Source: an uncultured Ruminococcus sp.
GTDB lineage: Bacteria; Bacillota; Clostridia; Oscillospirales; Ruminococcaceae
NCBI GenBank assembly: GCA_946537515.1
Contig: CAMNFV010000002.1
Span: 1-55,458 of the forward strand
DNA length: 55,458 bases
Direction: 5' to 3'
The translations under genes were made by a program, and so were the position numbers. Shown here piece after piece: positions 16,167-23,697 of this stretch; within the stretch, counting starts at the first letter, position 1, and every line of letters starts with the position of its first letter. The notes beneath the pieces were generated by a model, which saw nothing but the letters and a program-made list of their open reading frames with translations, did no database searches and was not told the DNA's origin.

Positions 16167-16707
16167 TTTTGCACTCATTATCATTCAGAATCTGGTGTTC
16201 CAGAATCTGCTTGGACTATCCCCGGCGGCAGTATCTGTAAAGAACGGAAAAGGACTCTTCCGGCTCGGCGTGATGACGCTGCTGTTCTGTACTGTGAGTG
16301 CAGGTATGACAGCGATTGTCCGTCCGTTGATTCCCGCCGGCTATCAGAAGCTTTTGTTTCCGCTCTGTAATGCATTGATCTGCGGGATTCTTTGTCTCAT
16401 ATTCACATTGATTTGCAGATTTTCTAAGCTGCTGCGCAGATTTGTGATTCCGCAGATTTATTACGCAGCGTGTTCATCTGCTGTACTCGGTGCTGTTTTG
16501 CTCAGCACGGACTATACCCACGATATTCCTGTCGCATTCCGTTACGGATTCCGCTGCGGAATCGGATATCTCGTGGTTTGCCTGATGCTGAAAATGGCTG
16601 CACCGCTGCTTTACAGCAAACAGATGCCCCGGGCGGTCCGCGGCTGGAAGGGGCTTCTGCTCTATGCAGGCGTGCTTTCTATGGCTGCCGCCTGTCTGTT
16701 CCCATAA
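16150..16707 (+). CDS. RnfA/NqrE-like membrane subunit lacking cluster cysteines
   Basis: 185 aa, overlapping the E-like gene by 17 nt; GGAG is 7 nt before the ATG. IIIQNLVFQNLLGLSPAAVS aligns with RnfA VNNFVLSRFLGICPFLGVS, and ACSSAVLGAVLLS with TNCAVLGVALL. RYGFRCGIGYLVV and KAF-like PRAVRGWKGLLLYAGVLSM match the RnfA C-terminal third. The two RnfA cluster cysteines are Ser here; one other Cys sits two residues before the second site. Paired with the E-like protein it should form the six-plus-six inverted-repeat core of Rnf/Nqr without its iron-sulfur centre. Confidence 0.75.
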   Translation: MQTAIDFALIIIQNLVFQNLLGLSPAAVSVKNGKGLFRLGVMTLLFCTVSAGMTAIVRPLIPAGYQKLLFPLCNALICGILCLIFTLICRFSKLLRRFVIPQIYYAACSSAVLGAVLLSTDYTHDIPVAFRYGFRCGIGYLVVCLMLKMAAPLLYSKQMPRAVRGWKGLLLYAGVLSMAAACLFP

Positions 16708-16735
16708 CGCTTAATCAGAAAGGAGCACATCTTCC

Positions 16736-18010
16736 GTGAAACATAAAAAGAAAGGAAGAAAACTTTTCACCTACCAGGCCAGAAACCGCAGAGTATTCAG
16801 CGATTATCATCCGGTTCGGTCTGCGATCGGAACAGCTGTCACGCTTGTACTGGTCGCGGTAATCGGATTTGTCGGTTATAATGTTGTCGGCCCGATTGTT
16901 ACCCGTCTGCACGAAGAAGAGGTCAATCCGACTGCTACAGCTGATCCGTATTTTACGGAGAAAACGGTGAATCAGGAGACACAGCCTGTTGCCGAAACGA
17001 TCGAATCCGTGACATCAACGACTATCACAACGATGCTGACAACGGAACAAACAACGACCGCGACAACAGAAGAACCGTTCCCTGCGAGATTTGCGGAGGA
17101 TGTTGATGTCGCGATGCTGGTCTCAGAGGAATCACTGGAAAGCCTGGACAGCGTGGAAAAGGCAGCAAAATCCTGCCGCGATCATGGATTCCGGTCGATG
17201 ATTCTTCCGCTGAAACTCAGTTCCGGCAAGCTGCAATATGCATCTTCTGTTGACAAAGCGGTTGCCTGCGGCGCTTCCAATGATTCCATGCTGACGCTGC
17301 GTGAGATTGTCAACGCAGCGAAGCGTTATCAGGTCAGCTGTGTCGCACAAATTTATACACTTGAAGACCACACGTTCCCGAATTATTTTATGGAAGGCTC
17401 ATATGTGTTTGAGGACGGAACCACGCGCTGGCTCGATAATAAGCCGGAGGAAGGCGGTCAGCCCTGGCTGAATCCGTTTGATGCAGCGTCCGCAGATTAT
17501 CTCGCAGGAATCGCCGCGGAGATTCAGAAGAGCGGATTTACGCAGATTATCTGCTGCGGAACAGTCTTCCCGTCATTTTTCCATTCCGATGCTGAAATTC
17601 TCGGCAGCCGCATCGAAGATCCTGTTCAGAGAAAAGACGCGCTGCTTTCTGTACTGAATCGCATCTCAGATGTTGCACCGACTGCGGGCCTTTACGCAGA
17701 TCTCTATGAAATTTCGCAGGGAACCGCGGAAGCATTCCAGCCCGGAGAGCTTCACATGGCGCCCGTTTACATCAGGATCAATCCGGAGGAATTCACCGAA
17801 CCGCTGTTTATCGGTGAACAGCGGTTTGATCCGGGCTCTCTTGCATTCCGTGAAAAGATCGAGATGCTCGCAGAGGCTGCACGCAGCGCATCCGGCTCCC
17901 ATGAAGTGATTCCGATTCTGCAAGCAGATTCGCTTACTGACGCCGATATTGATACGGCAGCGGATGTTCTCAGCGAAAACGGCTTCAAAAAAATCTGTTT
18001 ACAGCAATAA
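16736..18010 (+). CDS. Membrane-anchored putative glycosidase-like protein
   Basis: 424 aa. GTG start with AAAGGAG 10 nt upstream, 28 nt after the A-like gene, so the same operon. Basic N-terminus, one span (about 28-50), a Thr-rich linker (about 60-117), then a TIM-barrel-like domain of about 300 residues. The stretch WLNPFDAASADYLAGIAAEI followed by GFTQIICCGTVFP resembles the DUF4015 putative glycosyl hydrolase pattern (WLNPY ... Y ... GFDEI.fDYVRFP). The acidic residue normally found in the DYVRFP strand is Cys here, so activity is doubtful. The domain faces outward and may bind wall or secreted glycan. Its partner role with the Rnf-like trio is unknown. Confidence 0.6.
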   Translation: MKHKKKGRKLFTYQARNRRVFSDYHPVRSAIGTAVTLVLVAVIGFVGYNVVGPIVTRLHEEEVNPTATADPYFTEKTVNQETQPVAETIESVTSTTITTMLTTEQTTTATTEEPFPARFAEDVDVAMLVSEESLESLDSVEKAAKSCRDHGFRSMILPLKLSSGKLQYASSVDKAVACGASNDSMLTLREIVNAAKRYQVSCVAQIYTLEDHTFPNYFMEGSYVFEDGTTRWLDNKPEEGGQPWLNPFDAASADYLAGIAAEIQKSGFTQIICCGTVFPSFFHSDAEILGSRIEDPVQRKDALLSVLNRISDVAPTAGLYADLYEISQGTAEAFQPGELHMAPVYIRINPEEFTEPLFIGEQRFDPGSLAFREKIEMLAEAARSASGSHEVIPILQADSLTDADIDTAADVLSENGFKKICLQQ

Positions 18011-18015
18011 ACAGC

Positions 18016-18050
18016 AGCCGATTCCGTCCGGGAATCGGCTTTCTGCTTTG
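18016..18050 (+). terminator. Terminator after the Rnf-like operon
   Basis: Ten-bp stem AGCCGATTCC / GGAATCGGCT (18016-18025 with 18031-18040) with a modest T tract, TTCTGCTTTG. Bases 18051-18190 show no gene or clear signal. Confidence 0.7.
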
Positions 18051-18190
18051 AATATTAGATTTACTATTTCGGATATTGTGTAAGTGTCAATTCGGCATGA
18101 AAATATATGCCAAATGGACCGCAAAATCGTTACAATCTGATAGATTTTGTCGAATCCAAAAAGAAATCATTGAAAATCCGCGTAAATCAC

Positions 18191-18219
18191 TTGCAAAAAT
18201 GAAATAAATATGATATACT
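18191..18219 (+). promoter_or_regulatory. SigA-type promoter of cmk
   Basis: TTGCAA (18191-18196), 17-nt spacer, TATACT (18214-18219), 41 nt before the start codon. Confidence 0.75.
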
Positions 18220-18260
18220 ATAAAGGAATATCAATGTCGTGTACTAGGAGGAACTGAAAT

Positions 18261-18929
18261 ATGTCAAAGAACATCGCGATCGACGGACCTTCCGGTGCCG
18301 GAAAAAGCACGCTAGCACGCCGGTTGGCTGCAAAGCTCGGCTTTATTTACGTTGATACCGGCGCTCTTTACCGCGCGATCGCACTCAGTATGCTTCGCCG
18401 GAACGCCGAAACAGAAGAACAGATCATCGGCAGTCTGCCGGAGCTGGATGTAACGCTTCAGTACATTGACGGCGAGCAGCATGTTTTCGCAAACGGCGAA
18501 GATGTGTCCGGCCTGATTCGTACCCCGGAAGTGACCATGAAAGCTTCCCGTGTATCCGCAATTCCGGAAGTCCGGAAGTATCTTTTCGATCTGCAGCAGA
18601 ATCTTGCACGAGAGAATTCGGTTGTCATGGACGGAAGAGATATCGGAACCGTGGTTCTGCCGAATGCTGATGTGAAAATTTTCCTGACGGCATCGCCTGA
18701 AAAAAGAGCGATGCGCCGCTGGCTTGAGATGCAGGAGAAGAACATTGTCGGACAGACATATGAAGAAGTTCTTGCAGATGTCATTCGCCGCGATGAACAG
18801 GATATGAACCGCGAGATTGCTCCGCTCAAGCAAGCCGACGATGCGATTCTCGTTGATACATCAGATCTGAATCTGGAGGAGTCTGAAAAGCTTCTTCTGA
18901 AAGTATGTAAGGAGAACCTCGAAAAATGA
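18261..18929 (+). CDS. cmk: Cytidylate kinase
   Basis: 222 aa, usual length. It phosphorylates CMP and dCMP with ATP. P-loop is DGPSGAGKS near the N-terminus. YVDTGALYRA is the CMP-binding segment, DGRDIGTVV the conserved CMK motif, and RRWLEM plus RRDEQD belong to the lid. AGGAGG precedes the ATG at 18261. The gene overlaps the acyltransferase fusion by 4 nt (ATGA), the familiar cmk-plsC pairing. Confidence 0.95.
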   Translation: MSKNIAIDGPSGAGKSTLARRLAAKLGFIYVDTGALYRAIALSMLRRNAETEEQIIGSLPELDVTLQYIDGEQHVFANGEDVSGLIRTPEVTMKASRVSAIPEVRKYLFDLQQNLARENSVVMDGRDIGTVVLPNADVKIFLTASPEKRAMRRWLEMQEKNIVGQTYEEVLADVIRRDEQDMNREIAPLKQADDAILVDTSDLNLEESEKLLLKVCKENLEK

Positions 18930-21307
18930 ACGGGTTTTACAAATTTGCCATGACCGTCATGCGGCTCGTCATGCCGCTGTGGTATAAAATTGATGCCGAC
19001 GGTATGGAGTATCTTCCGGAGGAAGGCGGCTATCTGTTTGTCAGCAACCACCGGAGTATGGCAGATCCGATCCTGATCGGTGTGCAGAATCCGAAAACGC
19101 AGTTCTGTTTTCTCGCGAAACAGGAATTGTTCTCCGATGGCTTTATCGGGTGGTTACTGAAAAATCTCGGTGCTGTCGCGATTGACCGGGGAACAGGGGA
19201 CACCAATCCGCTTGAAGAGATTGAATTCCGCCTGCAAAACGGTGAGAATGCGTTGATTTTTCCGGAGGGTACACGTTCAAAAGACGGTACACTCGGAAAA
19301 TTCAAAACCGGTGCTGCGCTGATTGCTGCACAGACCGGCGTACCGATTGTTCCGGTCGGAATATTCTTTGATGACGATGAGCTGCATTTCCGCAGTACCA
19401 TTCATATCCGTTATGGCCAGCCGTTTCAGATTCCGCAGACGGATCCAAAAAATCCGTCGCCGGCTGTTCTGAAACAGGTTCGGCAGGAAATGACGAAAAA
19501 TGTCTCCGCGCTTCTGACTATGGATCCATACGGAGATCCGGCACTTGAAATGAAACATACTGCGAATTCGGATGCAGAAGATACCGAAAAAACCAAGACG
19601 AAGAAATCTGCGGAAGAAAATCTGAAATCGGAGGTTACAGAAAAGAAAATGAGCAAGCAGAATCAGAACGAAAAGAATCATAAGGAGAAACCTGAAGAAG
19701 AAAAGGATATCCTGAAGGATATCGAAGAAGAAATCGACGAAGTCGAAGATGATATCAAAGAAGCAGAGGAAAAGGCCGATGAAGCTGCTGAAACCGTTAA
19801 GGAAGCTGGCAAAAAGGCCGTAAAGGAAACCTCTGATGCGATTGATGAACTTGATGAAAAAGAAGAGAAGGAAGCGAAAAAGGCAGCATCTGCTATGAAA
19901 ACTTCTGATTCCTTCAAAAAGCGCATCAAGGATACGGAAAAGGATATCGAAGAAAAGTTCGATGAGGATGATTTCTTCGATGAGGATGAGAAATCTAAGA
20001 AGCAAAAGAAGGACAAGGCCGAAGAAGCTGTTGACGACGCTGAGGAAAAATTCTTTGAGGAAGAAGATTTTGATGAGGACTTCGACTTCGATGAAAAGCC
20101 CGGCCTCTTCAGCGGACTCTCTCTGAAGAATCCGTTTAAGAAGAAGAAAAAGGATAGCTTCGACGATTTCGACGATGATTTTGATGATGATCTCGATGAA
20201 GACAATCCCGATAACGCATACGAAGAGGAAGAGTATGATGACGATGACTATGATGACGAGGAAGTCGTCGGCAGAAGAATTGACTACGGCAAAATCGCGC
20301 TGATTCTGACGTTTGTGATTCTCGGTATCTTCGCGATTGATTTTATCATTCGTCTGTGGAATGATTATAAGCAGACAAAGGGACTGCTGGATCTTCAGAA
20401 TCAGTCCTCTAAGGTTGAATCTATGGTAGATTCTTCTGCTGAAACTGATGAAGCTCCGACCTCTGAAACAAGCTATGTTGAGACACTTGAAACAGAAGAA
20501 ACAACGACGCTTCAGCAGGAAACCGCTGCTTCGACAACGACTACCACAGCTGTAACAGTTGATAACAGAGATACGCAGACGATCGAAGTGACAAACGATT
20601 CGCTGCATAACGGCAGCCTCGTTCTCGTTGACGGAACACATCAAATGGTCGCCGCGCCGGCGCTCGTTACCTTTGCAAGCTTCGGCCCGCAGCATCTGCG
20701 TCTTGTCAGCACAGAGATGACGGTTGATTCTTCCCTTGCAACGCCGATCACAAACTGGTTCAATGATTTCTTCGCTGCAACCGGTCTCGGCAACGTCATG
20801 GTATACTCCACGACCGGCACACCGGGTTATCCGCCGTACTCCGTAGCAATTCCGGAGCGTTCTACCGGTCTGACGCTGGATCTCGCGATCCTGAATGAAG
20901 CAGCAGCAAGCCACTCCCCGTATACACCGGACGGCAATTATGCATGGCTGACCGAACATGCTGCTGATTACGGCTTTATCGTTCGTTATCCGGCCGGCAA
21001 GGAAGACAAGACCGGCATGGACGCTATGACATGGCACTTCCGTTATGTCGGTGCGCCGCACGCAAAGTATATGTATGACAACGATCTCTGCCTTGAGGAA
21101 TACCTCGAAGAGATCAAGAAGCATACCGTCAGCACAGATCATCTTGAGACGACTGTAAACGGTGTCAACTATGAAATGTTCTATGTTGCATCTGCTGATA
21201 CCGGTACAACAACCGAAATCAAGTATCCGATGACACCGGACGGCTCTACGCCGATCATTTCCGGCGATAATAACGGCGGTTTCATCGTCGCAGTTGTAAA
21301 GCAGTAA
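18926..21307 (+). CDS. PlsC acyltransferase fused to acidic segment, TM helix and VanY-like domain
   Basis: 793 aa in one open frame. Residues 1-200 are a 1-acylglycerol-3-phosphate acyltransferase with NHRSMADP (HX4D) and FPEGTRS, normal for PlsC. Residues about 205-460 are extremely acidic and lysine-rich, with helical repeats and D/E runs. A span lies at about 467-488, then a Ser/Thr-rich linker, then a VanY (M15B) domain at about 560-793 with GLTLDLA, WLTEHAADYGFIVRYP and WHFRYVG. The zinc His of SxHxxGxAxD is replaced (ERSTGLTLD) and the catalytic Glu of ExWH is Met (AMTWH), so peptidase activity is unlikely. An internal ATG at 19649 with GGAGG 14 nt upstream could yield a separate acidic-TM-VanY protein. 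Confidence 0.75.
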   Translation: MNGFYKFAMTVMRLVMPLWYKIDADGMEYLPEEGGYLFVSNHRSMADPILIGVQNPKTQFCFLAKQELFSDGFIGWLLKNLGAVAIDRGTGDTNPLEEIEFRLQNGENALIFPEGTRSKDGTLGKFKTGAALIAAQTGVPIVPVGIFFDDDELHFRSTIHIRYGQPFQIPQTDPKNPSPAVLKQVRQEMTKNVSALLTMDPYGDPALEMKHTANSDAEDTEKTKTKKSAEENLKSEVTEKKMSKQNQNEKNHKEKPEEEKDILKDIEEEIDEVEDDIKEAEEKADEAAETVKEAGKKAVKETSDAIDELDEKEEKEAKKAASAMKTSDSFKKRIKDTEKDIEEKFDEDDFFDEDEKSKKQKKDKAEEAVDDAEEKFFEEEDFDEDFDFDEKPGLFSGLSLKNPFKKKKKDSFDDFDDDFDDDLDEDNPDNAYEEEEYDDDDYDDEEVVGRRIDYGKIALILTFVILGIFAIDFIIRLWNDYKQTKGLLDLQNQSSKVESMVDSSAETDEAPTSETSYVETLETEETTTLQQETAASTTTTTAVTVDNRDTQTIEVTNDSLHNGSLVLVDGTHQMVAAPALVTFASFGPQHLRLVSTEMTVDSSLATPITNWFNDFFAATGLGNVMVYSTTGTPGYPPYSVAIPERSTGLTLDLAILNEAAASHSPYTPDGNYAWLTEHAADYGFIVRYPAGKEDKTGMDAMTWHFRYVGAPHAKYMYDNDLCLEEYLEEIKKHTVSTDHLETTVNGVNYEMFYVASADTGTTTEIKYPMTPDGSTPIISGDNNGGFIVAVVKQ
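19649..21307 (+). other. Possible internal start for the acidic-TM-VanY part
   Basis: ATG at 19649 begins MSKQNQNEKN, exactly where PlsC homology has ended and before the acidic region. GGAGG at 19630-19634 gives a 14-nt gap, long but usable. A separate gene whose upstream stop was lost, or dual products, would both explain this. Confidence 0.4.
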
Positions 21308-21317
21308 TCTTATCAGA

Positions 21318-21349
21318 AAAATGCCCGGGAAAAATACCCGGGCATTTTT
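21318..21349 (+). terminator. Terminator of the cmk operon
   Basis: Twelve-bp stem AAAATGCCCGGG / CCCGGGCATTTT (21318-21329 with 21337-21348) and T tract. Confidence 0.88.
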
Positions 21350-21369
21350 ATTCGATTTTGCAGATTTTT

Positions 21370-21398
21370 TGTAACCGATTCAATCATACTGCTGACTT
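21370..21398 (+). promoter_or_regulatory. Candidate ECF-type promoter of the sigma gene
   Basis: TGTAACC at 21370-21376 has the AAC core typical of ECF -35 boxes. About 16 nt later GCTGAC could serve as -10. No good SigA promoter is seen in the gap, which fits self-activation, but the call is weak. Confidence 0.3.
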
Positions 21399-21403
21399 AT
21401 AGA

Positions 21404-21418
21404 GTGAAGGACCTTCAC
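21404..21418 (+). promoter_or_regulatory. Palindrome just upstream of the sigma gene RBS
   Basis: GTGAAGG-A-CCTTCAC, 7-bp arms around one base, three bases before AAGGA. It could be an operator or a small leader hairpin that modulates translation. Confidence 0.35.
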
Positions 21419-21435
21419 GAAAGGATGTGATGTAC

Positions 21436-21996
21436 ATGAACGACGATCAGATTATTGCGTTACTTGAGCAGCGCAGCGAGCGGGCACTCGTTGAAATACG
21501 GCATAAATACGGCAAAAGCTGTCAGACAATCGCACTTCGTTTTCTCGGGGACACGCTGGATGCTGATGAAATCGTGAATGACACATTGCTCCATACCTGG
21601 AACGCAATTCCGCCTGCGAAACCCAAAAATCTGTTTTCTTATCTCGCGGCAATCACGAAACGGAAGGCGATCAATCGCTATGAATATGAGCACGCTGTCA
21701 AGCGCGGCGGCAAATGTGAGCAGAATGCCGTGCTTGATGAGCTGGCTTCCTGTATTCCGTCTGATGAAAATGTCCCTGAGAAGATTGAGCAGCAGCAGCT
21801 GAGTGCTGCAATCAATCAGTTTCTACGGTCATTAAAAGCATTGGATCGTGCGATTATGATTCAGCGATATGTCAATCTGCACTCTGTCCGTGAAATCGCA
21901 GAAAGCTATCAGATTTCGGAGAGCAAAGTCAAAATTACGCTGATGCGTACCCGAAAAAAGCTGCGCAGCTATCTTGAGCAGGAGGAGTGGCTATGA
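21436..21996 (+). CDS. ECF-family RNA polymerase sigma factor
   Basis: 186 aa from ATG 21436 (AAGGA, 10-nt gap); GTG 21427 and ATG 21430 are alternatives in the same frame. Region 2: LGDTLDADEIVNDTLLHTWN and YLAAITKRKAINRY. Region 4: NLHSVREIAESYQISESKVK, ending TLMRTRKKLR. The protein should direct a small regulon under control of the membrane protein encoded next, with which it overlaps by 4 nt (ATGA). The upstream gap has an ECF-like AAC box rather than a clear SigA promoter. Confidence 0.9.
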   Translation: MNDDQIIALLEQRSERALVEIRHKYGKSCQTIALRFLGDTLDADEIVNDTLLHTWNAIPPAKPKNLFSYLAAITKRKAINRYEYEHAVKRGGKCEQNAVLDELASCIPSDENVPEKIEQQQLSAAINQFLRSLKALDRAIMIQRYVNLHSVREIAESYQISESKVKITLMRTRKKLRSYLEQEEWL

Positions 21997-23657
21997 ACAA
22001 ATTTGATCTCTATCGTGCGTTCCAGGATATCAGTCCGGATCTTATGGAAGAAGCAGAGCGGCTGACAGTTCAGGAACCGCAATACCACGACGAAAAATCA
22101 AAAAAACGCTTGCTCTTCCTGAGAACCCACGAGGAGGAAATCATGAGTAAGCAGAATAAACCGATTCGCATGTTGACGGGAATTGCGGCGGTGATCGCGG
22201 TATGCAGCATCGGTGTCGCCGGGTACTACGCGATTCATCCTAAGATTGCAGGTCAGCCGGAATCGTCAGCAAATATGACAGCTGATACGACGAATCTGAC
22301 AGAAGAAACTGTCACAGCAGACGCCGTAACATCCACCACCGCTTCAGAAACCGATCAGAATCTCCCGGTAGATTTGATTGAGGAGACCGTAACACAGATT
22401 CAGGAGACTGACACAAACCCTGACATACTTGAGGAAGATCAGCGCAGGATTGATGACAACAGTGCTTCATGGGGCGTCGGGGCAAACTTGTATTCCGATT
22501 CGCCGCATGCGCTGAATCCGGAATTAGTTTACAACGGCGAAAAAGTCTGCCTTGATCTCAATTTCATCCTTGATCTCTACGGAACGAATATTCCGGATTC
22601 CGTTCCTGTGACGATCGTCATGATGCAGGACGGTGAAATCATCCCTGTTTCTCTCACCAAAAACGGCAAGCCGGAAACGTCGCTGACATTTGATAAGCCG
22701 ATTGACAAGAAATACTATACCAATCGTCTGATAATTAGAATGAAAGAACATCTTGGTGATGATACGGTTCAGAAGATCGGAGATAGTCTTGGAAAGATTA
22801 GTGGAATCACGGAAGTCAAGCATCGCATGAAAACGCCGGGCACAATGGGCTACAATACGTATGACGTCAAGCTGAAGAGCGAGCTGCTTGCAAATGACGA
22901 AAACCTTTATGTTGAGATCCGGGATAAAATCTATGCGATCTCCGAAATTGAAAAGGTCGAACGGGTTGAAGAAAGAAGCAGTTCTCAGGAATCTAATGAT
23001 ACAACGCAGACCGTTTGGTTTACGCCGCATTGTCGTTCCAATAATAGCTGCCTGTCTACAGCAGTCATTTATCATTACGCAAACGCCCAATACCCGGCAC
23101 AAGGTTACCTTTGCTTCAACGTTCGGACGCGGCTTTATTGCCCCGAACCGGATACGGAATGTGATTCTTCTGCTTATTATCAGGTGGCGGCAGACGATGA
23201 CTATATAGACTTTCCTGAAGCTATGATGGATGAAAATTTTACAGGTTCAAACGGTATTGCAGTCGGAGCCTGCCAGAACTACAGCTTCGACGCCGGTCCG
23301 AATAAATACAGTATCGGGAATCCAATAGGGAATTATGCTGAGACGCTCAACCGAAATGAAATCTATCTCAAAACGCATTTAGATAGACAAACGATAGAGA
23401 ATTTTCATATGCCTGAAAAAATGTACGCGCTTCTGCTCTGTGACGGAAAGCCGGTCGGGCTTGCAAACGGCAAAGATTCGGTTCTTTTTGATTTTGATCC
23501 TGCAAAAACGCTGAATTATAAGCTGAATCTTGATCCTTCGATCACAGACGGCGAACACAGCTTCTGTGTCTTTCTGGCACCGGCGGTTGATACGGAATGT
23601 GATTTGAATACAATCCCGTATGAATGGTACAGCATGATGCTTAATGTGCAGTCATAA
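21993..23657 (+). CDS. Membrane-anchored regulator cognate to the ECF sigma factor
   Basis: 554 aa from ATG 21993 (GGAGG, 7-nt gap). The cytoplasmic N-terminus (about 1-58) is charged and includes YRAFQDISPDLMEEAERL, a likely sigma-binding tail. A span lies at about 59-78, then a Thr/Glu-rich linker to about 155, then an outer domain of about 400 residues with several Cys (CRSNNSC, CPEPDTEC). There is no zinc anti-sigma motif. I recognise no enzyme or named sensor domain. By gene order and topology it is the anti-sigma or sensor. The outer domain has alpha/beta text in the middle (GITEVKHRMKT) that hints at a two-layer fold. Confidence 0.65.
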   Translation: MNKFDLYRAFQDISPDLMEEAERLTVQEPQYHDEKSKKRLLFLRTHEEEIMSKQNKPIRMLTGIAAVIAVCSIGVAGYYAIHPKIAGQPESSANMTADTTNLTEETVTADAVTSTTASETDQNLPVDLIEETVTQIQETDTNPDILEEDQRRIDDNSASWGVGANLYSDSPHALNPELVYNGEKVCLDLNFILDLYGTNIPDSVPVTIVMMQDGEIIPVSLTKNGKPETSLTFDKPIDKKYYTNRLIIRMKEHLGDDTVQKIGDSLGKISGITEVKHRMKTPGTMGYNTYDVKLKSELLANDENLYVEIRDKIYAISEIEKVERVEERSSSQESNDTTQTVWFTPHCRSNNSCLSTAVIYHYANAQYPAQGYLCFNVRTRLYCPEPDTECDSSAYYQVAADDDYIDFPEAMMDENFTGSNGIAVGACQNYSFDAGPNKYSIGNPIGNYAETLNRNEIYLKTHLDRQTIENFHMPEKMYALLLCDGKPVGLANGKDSVLFDFDPAKTLNYKLNLDPSITDGEHSFCVFLAPAVDTECDLNTIPYEWYSMMLNVQS

Positions 23658-23663
23658 GAAAAC

Positions 23664-23697
23664 AGCCGCATACCGGTTCTGGTATGCGGCTTGGTTT
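23664..23697 (+). terminator. Terminator between the sigma operon and feoB
   Basis: Eleven-bp stem AGCCGCATACC / GGTATGCGGCT (23664-23674 with 23681-23691), then TTGGTTTTT. On minus it is followed by GTTTTC, so it may also stop feoB transcripts. Confidence 0.82.

Noticed and set aside
14656-16707. Complete Rnf complex
   Set aside because: No RnfB, RnfC or RnfG nearby, and the cofactor residues are missing in the three subunits.
19277-21142. 621-aa minus ORF rich in Phe/Ile/Leu
   Set aside because: Antisense of the acidic Lys/Glu/Asp segment, which yields artificial hydrophobic runs on the other strand.
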